Program-made: the position numbers and the translations under genes
NCBI GenBank assembly: GCA_963737405.1
Contig: CAVTSL010000007.1
Location: 62,001 to 126,000, forward strand
Source of the DNA: JACCTU01 sp963737405
GTDB taxonomy: Bacteria; Actinomycetota; Thermoleophilia; Gaiellales; Gaiellaceae
Direction of reading: 5' to 3'
DNA length: 64,000 nt
Notes under the pieces: generated by a model
What the model saw: the letters and a program-made list of their open reading frames with translations, nothing else
Told to the model about the DNA's origin: nothing
Database searches by the model: none
Shown here: positions 57,006 through 64,000 of the stretch, piece by piece
How positions within the stretch are numbered: the first letter of the stretch is position 1
Layout: each line of letters begins with the position of its first letter

Positions 57006-58157
57006 TCAGAGCTGCAGGTAGCGGTCGACCAGGTTGTGCTCCTGGAGGCGCCGGAGCCCCTCACGGATGTCCCGGGCCCGGACCGACCCCACCCCGTCGA
57101 CGGCCTCGAGGTCGCGCTGAGAGGCCCTGACGATGGCCTCGAGGTTCGCCATGTGCTCGACGACGTGGCGGATCACGCTGTCCGGGAGGCGCGGGATATG
57201 GGAGAGAACCCGGTACCCGCGGGGGCTCACGGAGTGGTCCAGCGGGTTCGTCGTGGCGGGGTAGCCGAGCACCGCGAGCAGCTCGAACTCGAGCAGCTCC
57301 TTGTAGGCGAGCTCGGCGAGCGCCTGGAGCCCCTCGCGGGTCGGGTCGACGCCGCCCTGGGCGTGGTAGTCGTAGACGACCGCCGCCTTCTCCCTCGGAA
57401 CCTCGCCGACGAGCTCCTCGAGCTGCATCCGGATCATCCGGCCCTCGCTGCCGAGCTCGACGCAGGCGCGCTCGATCTCCTCGGCCATGCGCGTGGTCAG
57501 CTCGGCGCGCTGGAGGACGACGAGCACGTCGTCGAGCACGACGGCGTTCTGGAACTCGAGCGCGGTGAGACGGGTGAGGACGTGGTCGAGGCGCGCGCGG
57601 TACGTCTCGAGCGTCGCGAGCGCCTGGTTCGTCTTCGAGAGGACGTCGGGGACCTGCTCGAGCTGATAGCGGCGCGTCCCGAGGAAGACCGTCACCGTCT
57701 CGCGCTGCTGCGAGATCGAGATCACGAGGGCGTCGGTCTGCTTGGCGACGCGCTCGGCCGTTCGGTGCCGCGTTCCCGTCTCGCCCGAGGCGATCGTCGG
57801 ATCCGGCATGAGCTGGACGTTCGCGTACGCGAGCCGGCCGAGATCGGCGTTGACGATGATCGCGCCGTCCATCTTCGCGAGCTCGTAGAGGAGCTGGGGC
57901 CGGAACGGCAGGCCGAGCTTCATCCCGCCGGAGTAGAGGAACGAGAGCTCCTCCGGGTCGCCGATCACGATCAGCGCGCCCTCCTTCGAGCGGATGATGT
58001 CGTCGATCCCCTGGCGGAGGTCCGTGCCCGGCGCGACCTGCGCGATCGCGGCGAGCAGCACGGGATCGCGCCTCAGGTCGAGCTCGGCGCGCGTGCGGGG
58101 AACGCCGACCTCCGGCGCCCAGCCCTCGCGTTCAGTCGGGTTGCGCTCCTTCTCCAC
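57006..58157 (-). CDS. disA: DNA integrity scanning protein, c-di-AMP synthase DisA
   Basis: A 383-residue diadenylate cyclase. The DAC domain (about residues 30-180) has the metal-binding DGA in LAKMDGAIIVNADLG and the RHR in SGETGTRHRTAERVAKQ, both intact, so it should join two ATP into c-di-AMP. A helical linker and a C-terminal RuvA-like helix-hairpin-helix DNA-binding domain (VDGVGSVRARDIREGL) complete the octamer-forming protein. The GTG start overlaps radA by 26 bases; RadA is a known partner of DisA in Bacillus. Confidence 0.9.
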   Translation of the reverse strand: MEKERNPTEREGWAPEVGVPRTRAELDLRRDPVLLAAIAQVAPGTDLRQGIDDIIRSKEGALIVIGDPEELSFLYSGGMKLGLPFRPQLLYELAKMDGAIIVNADLGRLAYANVQLMPDPTIASGETGTRHRTAERVAKQTDALVISISQQRETVTVFLGTRRYQLEQVPDVLSKTNQALATLETYRARLDHVLTRLTALEFQNAVVLDDVLVVLQRAELTTRMAEEIERACVELGSEGRMIRMQLEELVGEVPREKAAVVYDYHAQGGVDPTREGLQALAELAYKELLEFELLAVLGYPATTNPLDHSVSPRGYRVLSHIPRLPDSVIRHVVEHMANLEAIVRASQRDLEAVDGVGSVRARDIREGLRRLQEHNLVDRYLQL

Positions 58158-59487
58158 TCGTCTCCAGCCCCGCTCTCGTCGCCTCCCGCAGCGTCTCCGC
58201 CTGCAGCAAGGCTAGCGTCCCCCTTCCGCTCGTGCCAGACGGCACGAGTGCCGTCTTCAGGCCGAGCTTCGTGCACTCCTCGAGCCTGCGCTCGGCCTGC
58301 GCGGCCGGCCGGAGCCTTCCGGTCAGCCCGATCTCGCCGAACGCGGCGAGGCCCTCGTGCACCGGCCTCCGCTTCGCGGCCGACGCGATCGCGAGGGCGA
58401 CCGGGAGGTCGGCGCCCGGCTCGTCGACCCGCACGCCGCCCGCGACGTTCACGAAGACGTCTGCCTGACCGAGGCCGATGCCCGCGTGCCGCGAGAGCAC
58501 GGCGACGATCATCGCGAGCCGCTTCGGATCGACGCCGGTCGCGACGCGACGGGGCATCGCGAGGTCGGTCTGCGCGACGAGCGCCTGGACCTCGAGCAGG
58601 ATCGGCCGCGTCCCCTCGAGCGCGCACGCGACGGCCGACCCGGGCTCGCCGGCGACGGTGCGGCCGAAGAGCTCGGAGGGGTCGGGCACGCCGACGAGAC
58701 CGGCGCCCGTCATCTCGAACACGCCGAGCTCGTTCGTCGAGCCGAAGCGGTTCTTCGCGGCCCTGAGAACGCGATGCGCGTGGTAGCGGTCGCCCTCGAA
58801 CTGCAGCACGCAGTCGACGAGGTGCTCGAGCACGCGCGGGCCGGCGACGGCGCCGTCCTTCGTCACGTGCCCGACGAGGATCGTCGCGACGCCCGACTCC
58901 TTCGCCACGCGGAGCAGCCGGGCGGCCGACTCGCGCACCTGCGCCACCGATCCGGGCGCGGATCCGAGCTCGGACGAGTAGAGCGTCTGGACCGAGTCGA
59001 TCACGCAGACGTCGGGGCGCTCGCGCTCGAGCGTGGCGCAAACCGTCTCGAGCTCCGTCTCGGCCAGGACCTCGACGCGCTCGGCGCCGCCGAGCCGCTG
59101 CGCGCGGAGCTTCACCTGGGCGGTCGACTCCTCGCCCGTCACGAGCAGCGCGCGCCGGTCCTTCGAGATCGCGGCGAGCGCCGTCAGGAGCAGCGTCGAC
59201 TTGCCGACGCCGGGCTCGCCGCCCACGAGGACGAGCGAGGCCGGCACGAGGCCGCCGCCGAGCACGCGGTCGAGCTCGGGCACTCCCGTCCCGATCCTCG
59301 CGGCCTCCTCGGCCTTGACGTCGACGAGGCGGAGCAGCGGCCGCGCCGTACCACCGCCCTTGGTCGGCGCGGCGACCTTCTCCTCGGCGAGCGTCCCGAA
59401 CGCGCCGCAGCCCGGGCACTTCCCGAACCAGCGCCCCGCGGCGTAGCCGCACTCCGAGCACGCGTACTGGACGGCCGCCTTCGCCAT
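58132..59487 (-). CDS. radA: DNA repair protein RadA (Sms)
   Basis: A 451-residue RecA-like helicase for branch migration in recombination. The N-terminal zinc finger is CSECGYAAGRW and CPGCGAFG; Walker A is GEPGVGKST, Walker B region VCVIDSVQTLY; the RadA-specific KNRFGSTNELG is present, and the C-terminal Lon-like domain follows (VPSGTSGRG). It is complete and overlaps disA. In Bacillus it directly follows clpC; here three genes lie between them. Confidence 0.95.
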   Translation of the reverse strand: MAKAAVQYACSECGYAAGRWFGKCPGCGAFGTLAEEKVAAPTKGGGTARPLLRLVDVKAEEAARIGTGVPELDRVLGGGLVPASLVLVGGEPGVGKSTLLLTALAAISKDRRALLVTGEESTAQVKLRAQRLGGAERVEVLAETELETVCATLERERPDVCVIDSVQTLYSSELGSAPGSVAQVRESAARLLRVAKESGVATILVGHVTKDGAVAGPRVLEHLVDCVLQFEGDRYHAHRVLRAAKNRFGSTNELGVFEMTGAGLVGVPDPSELFGRTVAGEPGSAVACALEGTRPILLEVQALVAQTDLAMPRRVATGVDPKRLAMIVAVLSRHAGIGLGQADVFVNVAGGVRVDEPGADLPVALAIASAAKRRPVHEGLAAFGEIGLTGRLRPAAQAERRLEECTKLGLKTALVPSGTSGRGTLALLQAETLREATRAGLETSGEGAQPD

Positions 59488-59536
59488 GACGCCACGCTAA
59501 CCGCGGCGCAGGACGGCGACTGTGCCGATTCTGTAA

Positions 59537-61201
59537 CTACGTCAGACGGTCGCCGGTGACACGCCGGATCTCGTCCACCGTCGACAGACCCTCGAGGCAG
59601 AGCCGGAGCCCGTCCTCGCGAAGCGTGCGCATGCCCTGCGCGACGGCCGCCGCGAAGATCCGCTCGGCCGAGTCCTCGACGAGGCTCCTGACGTCGCCGC
59701 GGATCGGCATCAGCTCGAAGAAGGCGACGCGCCCGCGGTATCCGCTGCCGCCGCACGCGTTGCAGCCGACCGCGTGCCAGAGCGTCGCCCCGGCCGCGAC
59801 GTCCGCGCCCGGCGGTGCCGGATAGCTCTGGCGGCAGCTCTCGCAGAGCCTGCGCGCGAGCCGCTGCGCGACGATCAGGTTGAGCGAGCTCGCGAGCATC
59901 CCCGACGGGACGTCCATCTCGCGGAGCCGCGCGATCGCACCCGCCGCCGTGTGCGCGTGAAGCGAGGTGAGCACGAGGTGGCCGGTCATCGCCGCCTGCG
60001 TCGCGATCGAGGCCGTCTCCGCGTCGCGGATCTCGCCGACGAGGAGCACGTCCGGATCGCTGCGGAGGATCGTTCGCAGCCCGCGCGCGAAGGTCAACCC
60101 GCCCTTCTCGTCCACCTCGCTCTGGTTCGCGTCGGGCAGCTCGTACTCGATCGGATCCTCGACGGTCATGATCACGCGACCCGAGGCGCCGATCCGGTCG
60201 AGCGCCCCGTAGAGCGTCGTCGTCTTCCCGCTGCCCGTCGGCCCGCACACGACGATCGCGCCGAACGGCTGCTCGAGCGCCTCGACGAAGAGCGAACGCG
60301 AGTGGTCGTCGAGCCCGAGGTCGGTGAGGCGGGGACGTTGTCCGCGTCGGCTCAGGATCCGGAGGACGACCTGCTCGCCGTGCCGGAGTGGAAGCACCGC
60401 GATCCGGAGATCGAGCGGCTCGCCGCCGAAGTGCACCGAGACGCGGCCGTCCTGCGGGATGCGCCGCTCCGCGATGTCGAGCGAGCCCATGACCTTCAGC
60501 CGGCTCGAGACTGCGGGCTGCATGTGCTTCGGCACCTCCGCGACGTCGCGCATCACGCCGTCGACGCGCATCCGGACGAGGAGCCGGTCGCGCTTCGGCT
60601 CGAAGTGCAGGTCCGATGCGCCTTCCTCGATCGCGGTCGTGAGCAGCCGGTTGACGAGCGAGATCGTCGGCGTGCTCGACGCCATGTCGCGGATGTCGTC
60701 CACCCGGGATTCGTCCTCGCTCTCGGGCTCGACCAGCGTGAGCTCGATCCGCGCGCGGTACGCGCGGTTGAGCGCCTGCTCGAGCTGCGTCTGCTCGACG
60801 ACGACGGGTCGGAACTGGATGCCGAGCGCGAGCTGGATGTCGTCGACCGCCCGGAGGTTCGTCGGGTCCGCGAGCGCCAGCTTGAGCGCGCCGTCCTCGA
60901 AGAAGCCGACGGGCAGCGCGTCGAAGCGGCGCGCGAGCGCCTCCGGCAGAAGCTTGACGGCCTCGGGGTCGACGTCGAAGCCGTCCAGGTCGATCAGCTC
61001 GAGCCGGCACTGCTCTGCGATCGCACCGGCGACCTGGCGCGTCGTGAGCATTCCGAGCTCGGCGAGGACCGTTCCGAGGCGGCCGCCGTGGTGGCGCTGT
61101 GCCTCGAGCGCCTCCTCGAGCTGTGCGACGCTCACCAGGCCCGATCCGGTGAGGATCGCGCCGAGCGGGAGCCAGCGAACGTCGTCGAGCGTGGCGCTCA
61201 T
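59537..61201 (-). CDS. Type IV pilus/type II secretion assembly ATPase, PilB/GspE-like
   Basis: A 554-residue secretion ATPase. The N-terminal GSPII_E domain(s) (about residues 5-140; LGAILTGSGLVSVAQLEEAL, LAELGMLTTRQV) precede the motor: Walker A CGPTGSGKTTTLYGAL, Asp box VEDPIEYEL, Walker B LLVGEIRDAETAS and His box TSLHAHTAAGA. A C-terminal zinc motif (LCESCRQ and GCNACGGSGYRGR) is intact. Pilin, platform or secretin genes are not in view, so other parts of the machine must be elsewhere. Start ATG 61201 is chosen over an upstream GTG that crosses a palindrome. Confidence 0.85.
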   Translation of the reverse strand: MSATLDDVRWLPLGAILTGSGLVSVAQLEEALEAQRHHGGRLGTVLAELGMLTTRQVAGAIAEQCRLELIDLDGFDVDPEAVKLLPEALARRFDALPVGFFEDGALKLALADPTNLRAVDDIQLALGIQFRPVVVEQTQLEQALNRAYRARIELTLVEPESEDESRVDDIRDMASSTPTISLVNRLLTTAIEEGASDLHFEPKRDRLLVRMRVDGVMRDVAEVPKHMQPAVSSRLKVMGSLDIAERRIPQDGRVSVHFGGEPLDLRIAVLPLRHGEQVVLRILSRRGQRPRLTDLGLDDHSRSLFVEALEQPFGAIVVCGPTGSGKTTTLYGALDRIGASGRVIMTVEDPIEYELPDANQSEVDEKGGLTFARGLRTILRSDPDVLLVGEIRDAETASIATQAAMTGHLVLTSLHAHTAAGAIARLREMDVPSGMLASSLNLIVAQRLARRLCESCRQSYPAPPGADVAAGATLWHAVGCNACGGSGYRGRVAFFELMPIRGDVRSLVEDSAERIFAAAVAQGMRTLREDGLRLCLEGLSTVDEIRRVTGDRLT

Positions 61202-61251
61202 GACCGCCTCGGGCGGTGGTGGGTGATGTGCCGCAAGTCCATGGTCCGCAG

Positions 61252-61269
61252 GAGCGCGCATGCGCGCTC
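61252..61269. promoter_or_regulatory. 18-bp perfect palindrome upstream of the PilB-like gene
   Basis: GAGCGCGCATGCGCGCTC at 61252-61269 is self-complementary over 18 bases, 50 bases before the ATPase ATG, in a 128-base gap. A possible repressor site; GC-alternating sequence can also arise by chance in this composition. Confidence 0.35.
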
Positions 61270-61329
61270 ACGTGACGAATCGGCAGGCCCGTCCACGGCC
61301 CCGATCATCCGATCGAGGTAGGCCCCGGA

Positions 61330-62235
61330 CTACGCAGCCTCGGGGACGGGCGCCGGACGCCGCGTCACCGTGGCGATCACGAGCCCGGCGAGGATGCACG
61401 CGGCCCCGAGCAGCTGCTCCCGGGAGGGCGACTCGTCGAGCAGGATCGCCGCGAAGACGACCGAGCAGAGCGGCTGGAACGTCAGCATGACCGACGACAG
61501 CGCCGCCGGCAGGCGCGGGAGCGAGATCGCGATCAGCAGCCAGCCGAAGACCTGCGAGCTCAGGGCGAGCACGATCAGCCAGGCCGTCGCCGAAGGGCCC
61601 GGCGTGAGGTCGAGGTCCCCCGCGACGAGGCCCCAGAGCCCGCAGCCGACCGCGGACGCGAGCGTCGCGTCGTAGAGCGGCCCGGCGGCGCGCCGGAGGT
61701 CGCTGCTGCCTTCGCGAAGCGTCAGCAGGAACCCCGAGTACGCGATCCCCGTCAGGACGCCGAAGAGCGCCCCGAGCGGCGGGTTCACGCCGTACGCCCC
61801 GTCCTCGAGGACGCCGGAGATGAGGATCACGCCCAGACCGACCACGGGAATCGCCGCGAGCGCGGCCCGCGGCGGGCGCTCTCCCAGCACCAGCCAGGCG
61901 AGGAGCGCCACCAGCACGACCTGCGTGTTGCCGAGCACCGTCGCGAGCCCCGCGCCGACCTGCTCGATCGCGTGGTGCCAGAGGATCAGGTCGGCGGCGA
62001 AGAACGCCCCGGCGATCCACGCGAGCCGTCGCGTACGCCAGGGACGCGGGCCGTACCGGCGGTCCTCGAGCCGGGCCAGGAGCCAGAGCACCGGGAGCGC
62101 CCAGACACAGCGGTAGAACGCGCCGGTCGTCGGCGAGACATCGGCGTAGCGGTAGAGGATCGCCGAGAACGAGATCGCGAGCGCCCCGAAGAGCACGAGC
62201 GGGACGGGACGGCGGCCGAGCCTCGACGCGGGCAT
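61330..62235 (-). CDS. EamA/DMT-family transporter
   Basis: A 301-residue membrane protein with about ten hydrophobic helices in two five-helix EamA repeats, as in RhaT/YdcZ-type metabolite exporters. The first repeat includes LVLFGALAISFSAILYRYAD and WRTRRLAWIAGAFFAADLILW, the second LFGVLTGIAYSGFLLTLREG and LSSVMLTFQPLCSVVFAAI. The substrate is unknown. Its 5' region carries two hairpins and a T-rich tract suggesting transcript attenuation, which may tell which ligand it responds to. Confidence 0.85.
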   Translation of the reverse strand: MPASRLGRRPVPLVLFGALAISFSAILYRYADVSPTTGAFYRCVWALPVLWLLARLEDRRYGPRPWRTRRLAWIAGAFFAADLILWHHAIEQVGAGLATVLGNTQVVLVALLAWLVLGERPPRAALAAIPVVGLGVILISGVLEDGAYGVNPPLGALFGVLTGIAYSGFLLTLREGSSDLRRAAGPLYDATLASAVGCGLWGLVAGDLDLTPGPSATAWLIVLALSSQVFGWLLIAISLPRLPAALSSVMLTFQPLCSVVFAAILLDESPSREQLLGAACILAGLVIATVTRRPAPVPEAA

Positions 62236-62267
62236 CCCCGCGTTCTACCTGTCCCCTGAAAAGGAAA

Positions 62268-62329
62268 AAGGCGGGCCGCCGCATCGCCCGCCTTCTCGCC
62301 TTTGGAGGGCGCCCGCCGCATCGGCGCCC
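62268..62329 (-). promoter_or_regulatory. Two hairpins with identical loops in the EamA leader; candidate attenuator
   Basis: Read on the minus strand, a 7-bp stem GGGCGCC/GGCGCCC (62307-62313/62323-62329) is followed by a 9-bp stem AAGGCGGGC/GCCCGCCTT (62268-62276/62286-62294). Both loops are the same nine bases (GATGCGGCG). The second is followed by TTTTTCCTTTT, so it is a good factor-independent terminator about 35 bases before the EamA ATG. A terminator in a 5' leader implies attenuation. No known riboswitch class was recognised. Confidence 0.55.
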
Positions 62330-62561
62330 GTCCTTCGTTGCTCCCGGAGTCTGGCCGACCGGTCTCGCTTGATTCCTCCCCCTTTCGCTGATTCACCTAT
62401 TCGGTTCACTTTTTCACCCTTGTGGGGTAGGCGGGACCACTCCGGATGGCCCAGAGTGTGTTCGCGAGAGGTCGTGGGGGGCCGCAGCCCACCTCTCTCG
62501 CGGCGGACGGCGACTCGGATACCCGGGTCGCCGTCGACGTTTCCGGGGTTAGGCTGCGCCC
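62330..62561. other. Rest of the 326-base gap between EamA and aminopeptidase genes
   Basis: No gene is seen. On the plus strand, CGCGAGAG/CTCTCGCG (62463-62470/62495-62502) with an inner GTGGG/CCCAC (62474-62478/62488-62492) makes a long two-part hairpin before the aminopeptidase. A third stem, GGCGAC/GTCGCC, lies near 62510-62535. The AT-richer part at 62360-62420 probably holds the divergent promoters. Confidence 0.5.
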
Positions 62562-63776
62562 GTGGACGAGCGGCTCGATCGCTACGCGGAGCTCGCAGTG
62601 CGCGTCGGTGCGAACGTCGCGCCGGGGCAGATCGTCGGTGTCAGCGGGCTGCTCGCGCATGCGCCGCTCGTGCGGGCGATCACGCGCGCGGCCTACGCCG
62701 CCGGCGCCCGCTACGTCGACGTGGAGTACTTCGACATGCACGTACGCAAGGCGTTCGTCGAGGGTGCGCCCGAGGAGTCGCTCGACTGGAGCCCTCCGTG
62801 GCGGCTGGCCCGGATGCAGGCCTTCGGCGACGCGAAGGCGGCGAGCATCTCGATCACGGGCGACCCCGAGCCCGACCTTCTCGCGGACGTCGACGGCGAG
62901 CGGGTCGGTCGCGCGGTTCCGAAGGAGCTCCAGGAGCTCGGAGGCAGGCTCGTCCTCGACGAGGAGCTGATCAACTGGACGGCGGTCGCCTTCCCGAACG
63001 AGGGCTGGGCGGAGCGGATCTTCGGCGAGCCCGACGTCGAGCGGCTCTGGGAGGCCGTGGCGTTCGCGGTTCGCCTCGACGAGCCGGACCCGGTCGCCGC
63101 GTGGCGCGAGCACCTCGACCGGCTCAGCGAGCGCGCGAAGGCGCTGAACGCACGCGAGCTCGACTCGCTCCACTTCCACGGCGGCGGCACCGACCTGACG
63201 ATCGGCCTCCTCCCCGAAGGGAACTTCGAGGCGGCCCGCTTCCACACCTCGTGGGGCCGGGAGCACGCGCCGAACATGCCGACCGAGGAGGTCTACGTCG
63301 CGCCCGACGCGCGCCGGACCGAGGGCGTCGTCCGCTCGACGCGCCCGCTCGCGCTGCTCGGCACGCTCGTCGAGGGGCTCGAGCTGCGGTTCGAGGGCGG
63401 CAGGGTCGTCGACGTGCAGGCCGCGCACGGTGCCGACGTCGTCCGTGCGCAGACGCAGCGTGACGAGGGAGCGGCGCGCCTCGGCGAGGTCGCGCTCGTC
63501 GACGGCTCGTCACGCGTCGGGCAGACCGGGCTCGTCTTCTACGACACGCTGTTCGACGAGAACGCGACGTGCCACATCGCCTACGGCAAGGCGATCACGC
63601 GGACCGTCGCAGGGTCGGGCCACCTCTCGCCCGAGGAGCGCGACGCGCACGGCGTCAACTCCTCGTCCGTCCACACGGACTTCATGATCGGCGGCCCGGA
63701 GGTGAGCGTCGACGGGATCACGGCGTCCGGCGAGGTCGTGCCGATCCTGCGCGACGACGCGTGGGTGCTTAGCTAG
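62562..63776 (+). CDS. M29-family aminopeptidase, copy 2
   Basis: A 404-residue protein with GTG start, homologous over its whole length to copy 1 at 1268-2467. Shared landmarks include ARYVDVEYFD, LLPEGNFEAARFHTSW (copy 1: LLPTSNWQNA), EGVVRSTRPLAL, RLGEVALVD, DENATCHIAYGKA and SSVHTDFMIG with the His-x-Asp metal ligands. Both are therefore probably active metalloaminopeptidases with different substrate pockets. It sits between a structured 326-base leader and clpC, sharing CTAG stop bases with clpC. An insertion between radA and clpC relative to the Bacillus order. Confidence 0.85.
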   Translation: MDERLDRYAELAVRVGANVAPGQIVGVSGLLAHAPLVRAITRAAYAAGARYVDVEYFDMHVRKAFVEGAPEESLDWSPPWRLARMQAFGDAKAASISITGDPEPDLLADVDGERVGRAVPKELQELGGRLVLDEELINWTAVAFPNEGWAERIFGEPDVERLWEAVAFAVRLDEPDPVAAWREHLDRLSERAKALNARELDSLHFHGGGTDLTIGLLPEGNFEAARFHTSWGREHAPNMPTEEVYVAPDARRTEGVVRSTRPLALLGTLVEGLELRFEGGRVVDVQAAHGADVVRAQTQRDEGAARLGEVALVDGSSRVGQTGLVFYDTLFDENATCHIAYGKAITRTVAGSGHLSPEERDAHGVNSSSVHTDFMIGGPEVSVDGITASGEVVPILRDDAWVLS

Positions 63777-64000
63777 CTCTCGTCGGACTGCTCGGGCTCG
63801 GCCGGCGCCTCGGGCGGCACCGTCACGGACTCGACCGACATCGCGCCGGGGATGACCGTGATGTCGACCTCTTCCGTCTCCGGCTTGCGCGTGACGAGGA
63901 TCGTCGAGCCCGACTCGAGCTCGCGGCCGAGCACGAAGTCGGCGAGCGGATCCTCGATGTGGCGCTGGATCGCGCGGCGCAGCGGCCGGGCGCCCATCGT
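63773..64000 (-). CDS. clpC: ATP-dependent Clp protease ATPase subunit, C-terminal end (cut by window edge)
   Basis: The last 75 residues of a ClpC-type AAA+ unfoldase; the frame is open to the window edge. GARPLRRAIQRHIEDPLADF is the signature of the second AAA small domain of ClpC/ClpB, and the acidic tail (EAPAEPEQSDES) is of the ClpC type. ClpC works with ClpP in the cytosol to degrade proteins. The position near radA and disA supports clpC over clpB. Confidence 0.9.
   Translation of the reverse strand, partial: TMGARPLRRAIQRHIEDPLADFVLGRELESGSTILVTRKPETEEVDITVIPGAMSVESVTVPPEAPAEPEQSDES

Overview
The window is a gene-dense, very high-GC chromosomal segment from an actinobacterium. The most likely lineage is the deep-branching class Thermoleophilia (Gaiella- or Solirubrobacter-like). 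That is an inference from the GC bias, abundant GTG/TTG starts, tightly overlapping genes, and the combination of clpC, radA, disA, carD, ispD, ispF, gltX, cysS, rlmB, a YacP-type NYN gene and a SigH-type sigma factor. That order matches the Bacillus clpC-to-sigH block, with carD as in other actinobacteria. No rRNA, CRISPR array, prophage or insertion sequence was seen; there is one tRNA-Thr(TGU).

Layout. 1-8.9 kb: central carbon metabolism (end of PEP carboxykinase, citrate synthase, isocitrate and malate dehydrogenases) with a cupredoxin lipoprotein, an M29 aminopeptidase and two overlapping Xer-type recombinases. 8.9-15.3 kb: a PDZ/Lon-type membrane protease, an aminotransferase, sucC and sucD with a methyltransferase between them, and an ArsR/SRPBCC pair. 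15.3-20.4 kb: an RHH/glyoxalase pair, an Asp-rich small protein beside a JmjC-type oxygenase and a Suc_Fer protein, an acyl-CoA carboxylase alpha chain (its beta chain lies at 25-26.7 kb), and pgsA. 20.5-37.5 kb: envelope and signalling, with an NlpC/P60 hydrolase, a possible riboswitch, two paralogous membrane GGDEF proteins, and an operon of poly-HAMP hybrid kinase, CheR, CheB and a second sensor kinase. 37.5-43.3 kb: CYTH-Ppx, tRNA-Thr, sigH, NYN, rlmB, cysS, gltX. 43.4-52.4 kb: an accessory stretch of small single genes (PIN, cupins, glyoxalases, LanC-like, nucleotidyltransferase, cyclase, GNAT, M55 peptidase) plus mutY. 52.3-59.5 kb: a second GNAT, ispF, PHP, an MFS exporter, ispD, carD, disA, radA. 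59.5-64 kb: a PilB-like ATPase, an EamA transporter, a second M29 aminopeptidase and the end of clpC.

The genes combine into a TCA-cycle core (citrate synthase, Icd, Mdh, SucCD), propionyl/acetyl-CoA carboxylation, the MEP isoprenoid steps IspD and IspF, cyclic nucleotide signalling (c-di-GMP, c-di-AMP and probably cAMP), and translation plus RNA modification. At least five, and probably seven, genes (accA, cysS, ispF, mutY, the hydrolase-cyclase, and probably the 11.4-kb lipoprotein and the methyltransferase before sucD) carry single-base frame disruptions. Because several are essential, these look more like sequence errors than real decay.

The most unusual features are the Asp-rich peptide/JmjC/Suc_Fer locus, two copies of a previously unfamiliar palindromic repeat sitting between convergent genes, a pair of hairpins with identical 9-nt loops upstream of the EamA gene, and a very compact glutamyl-tRNA synthetase.
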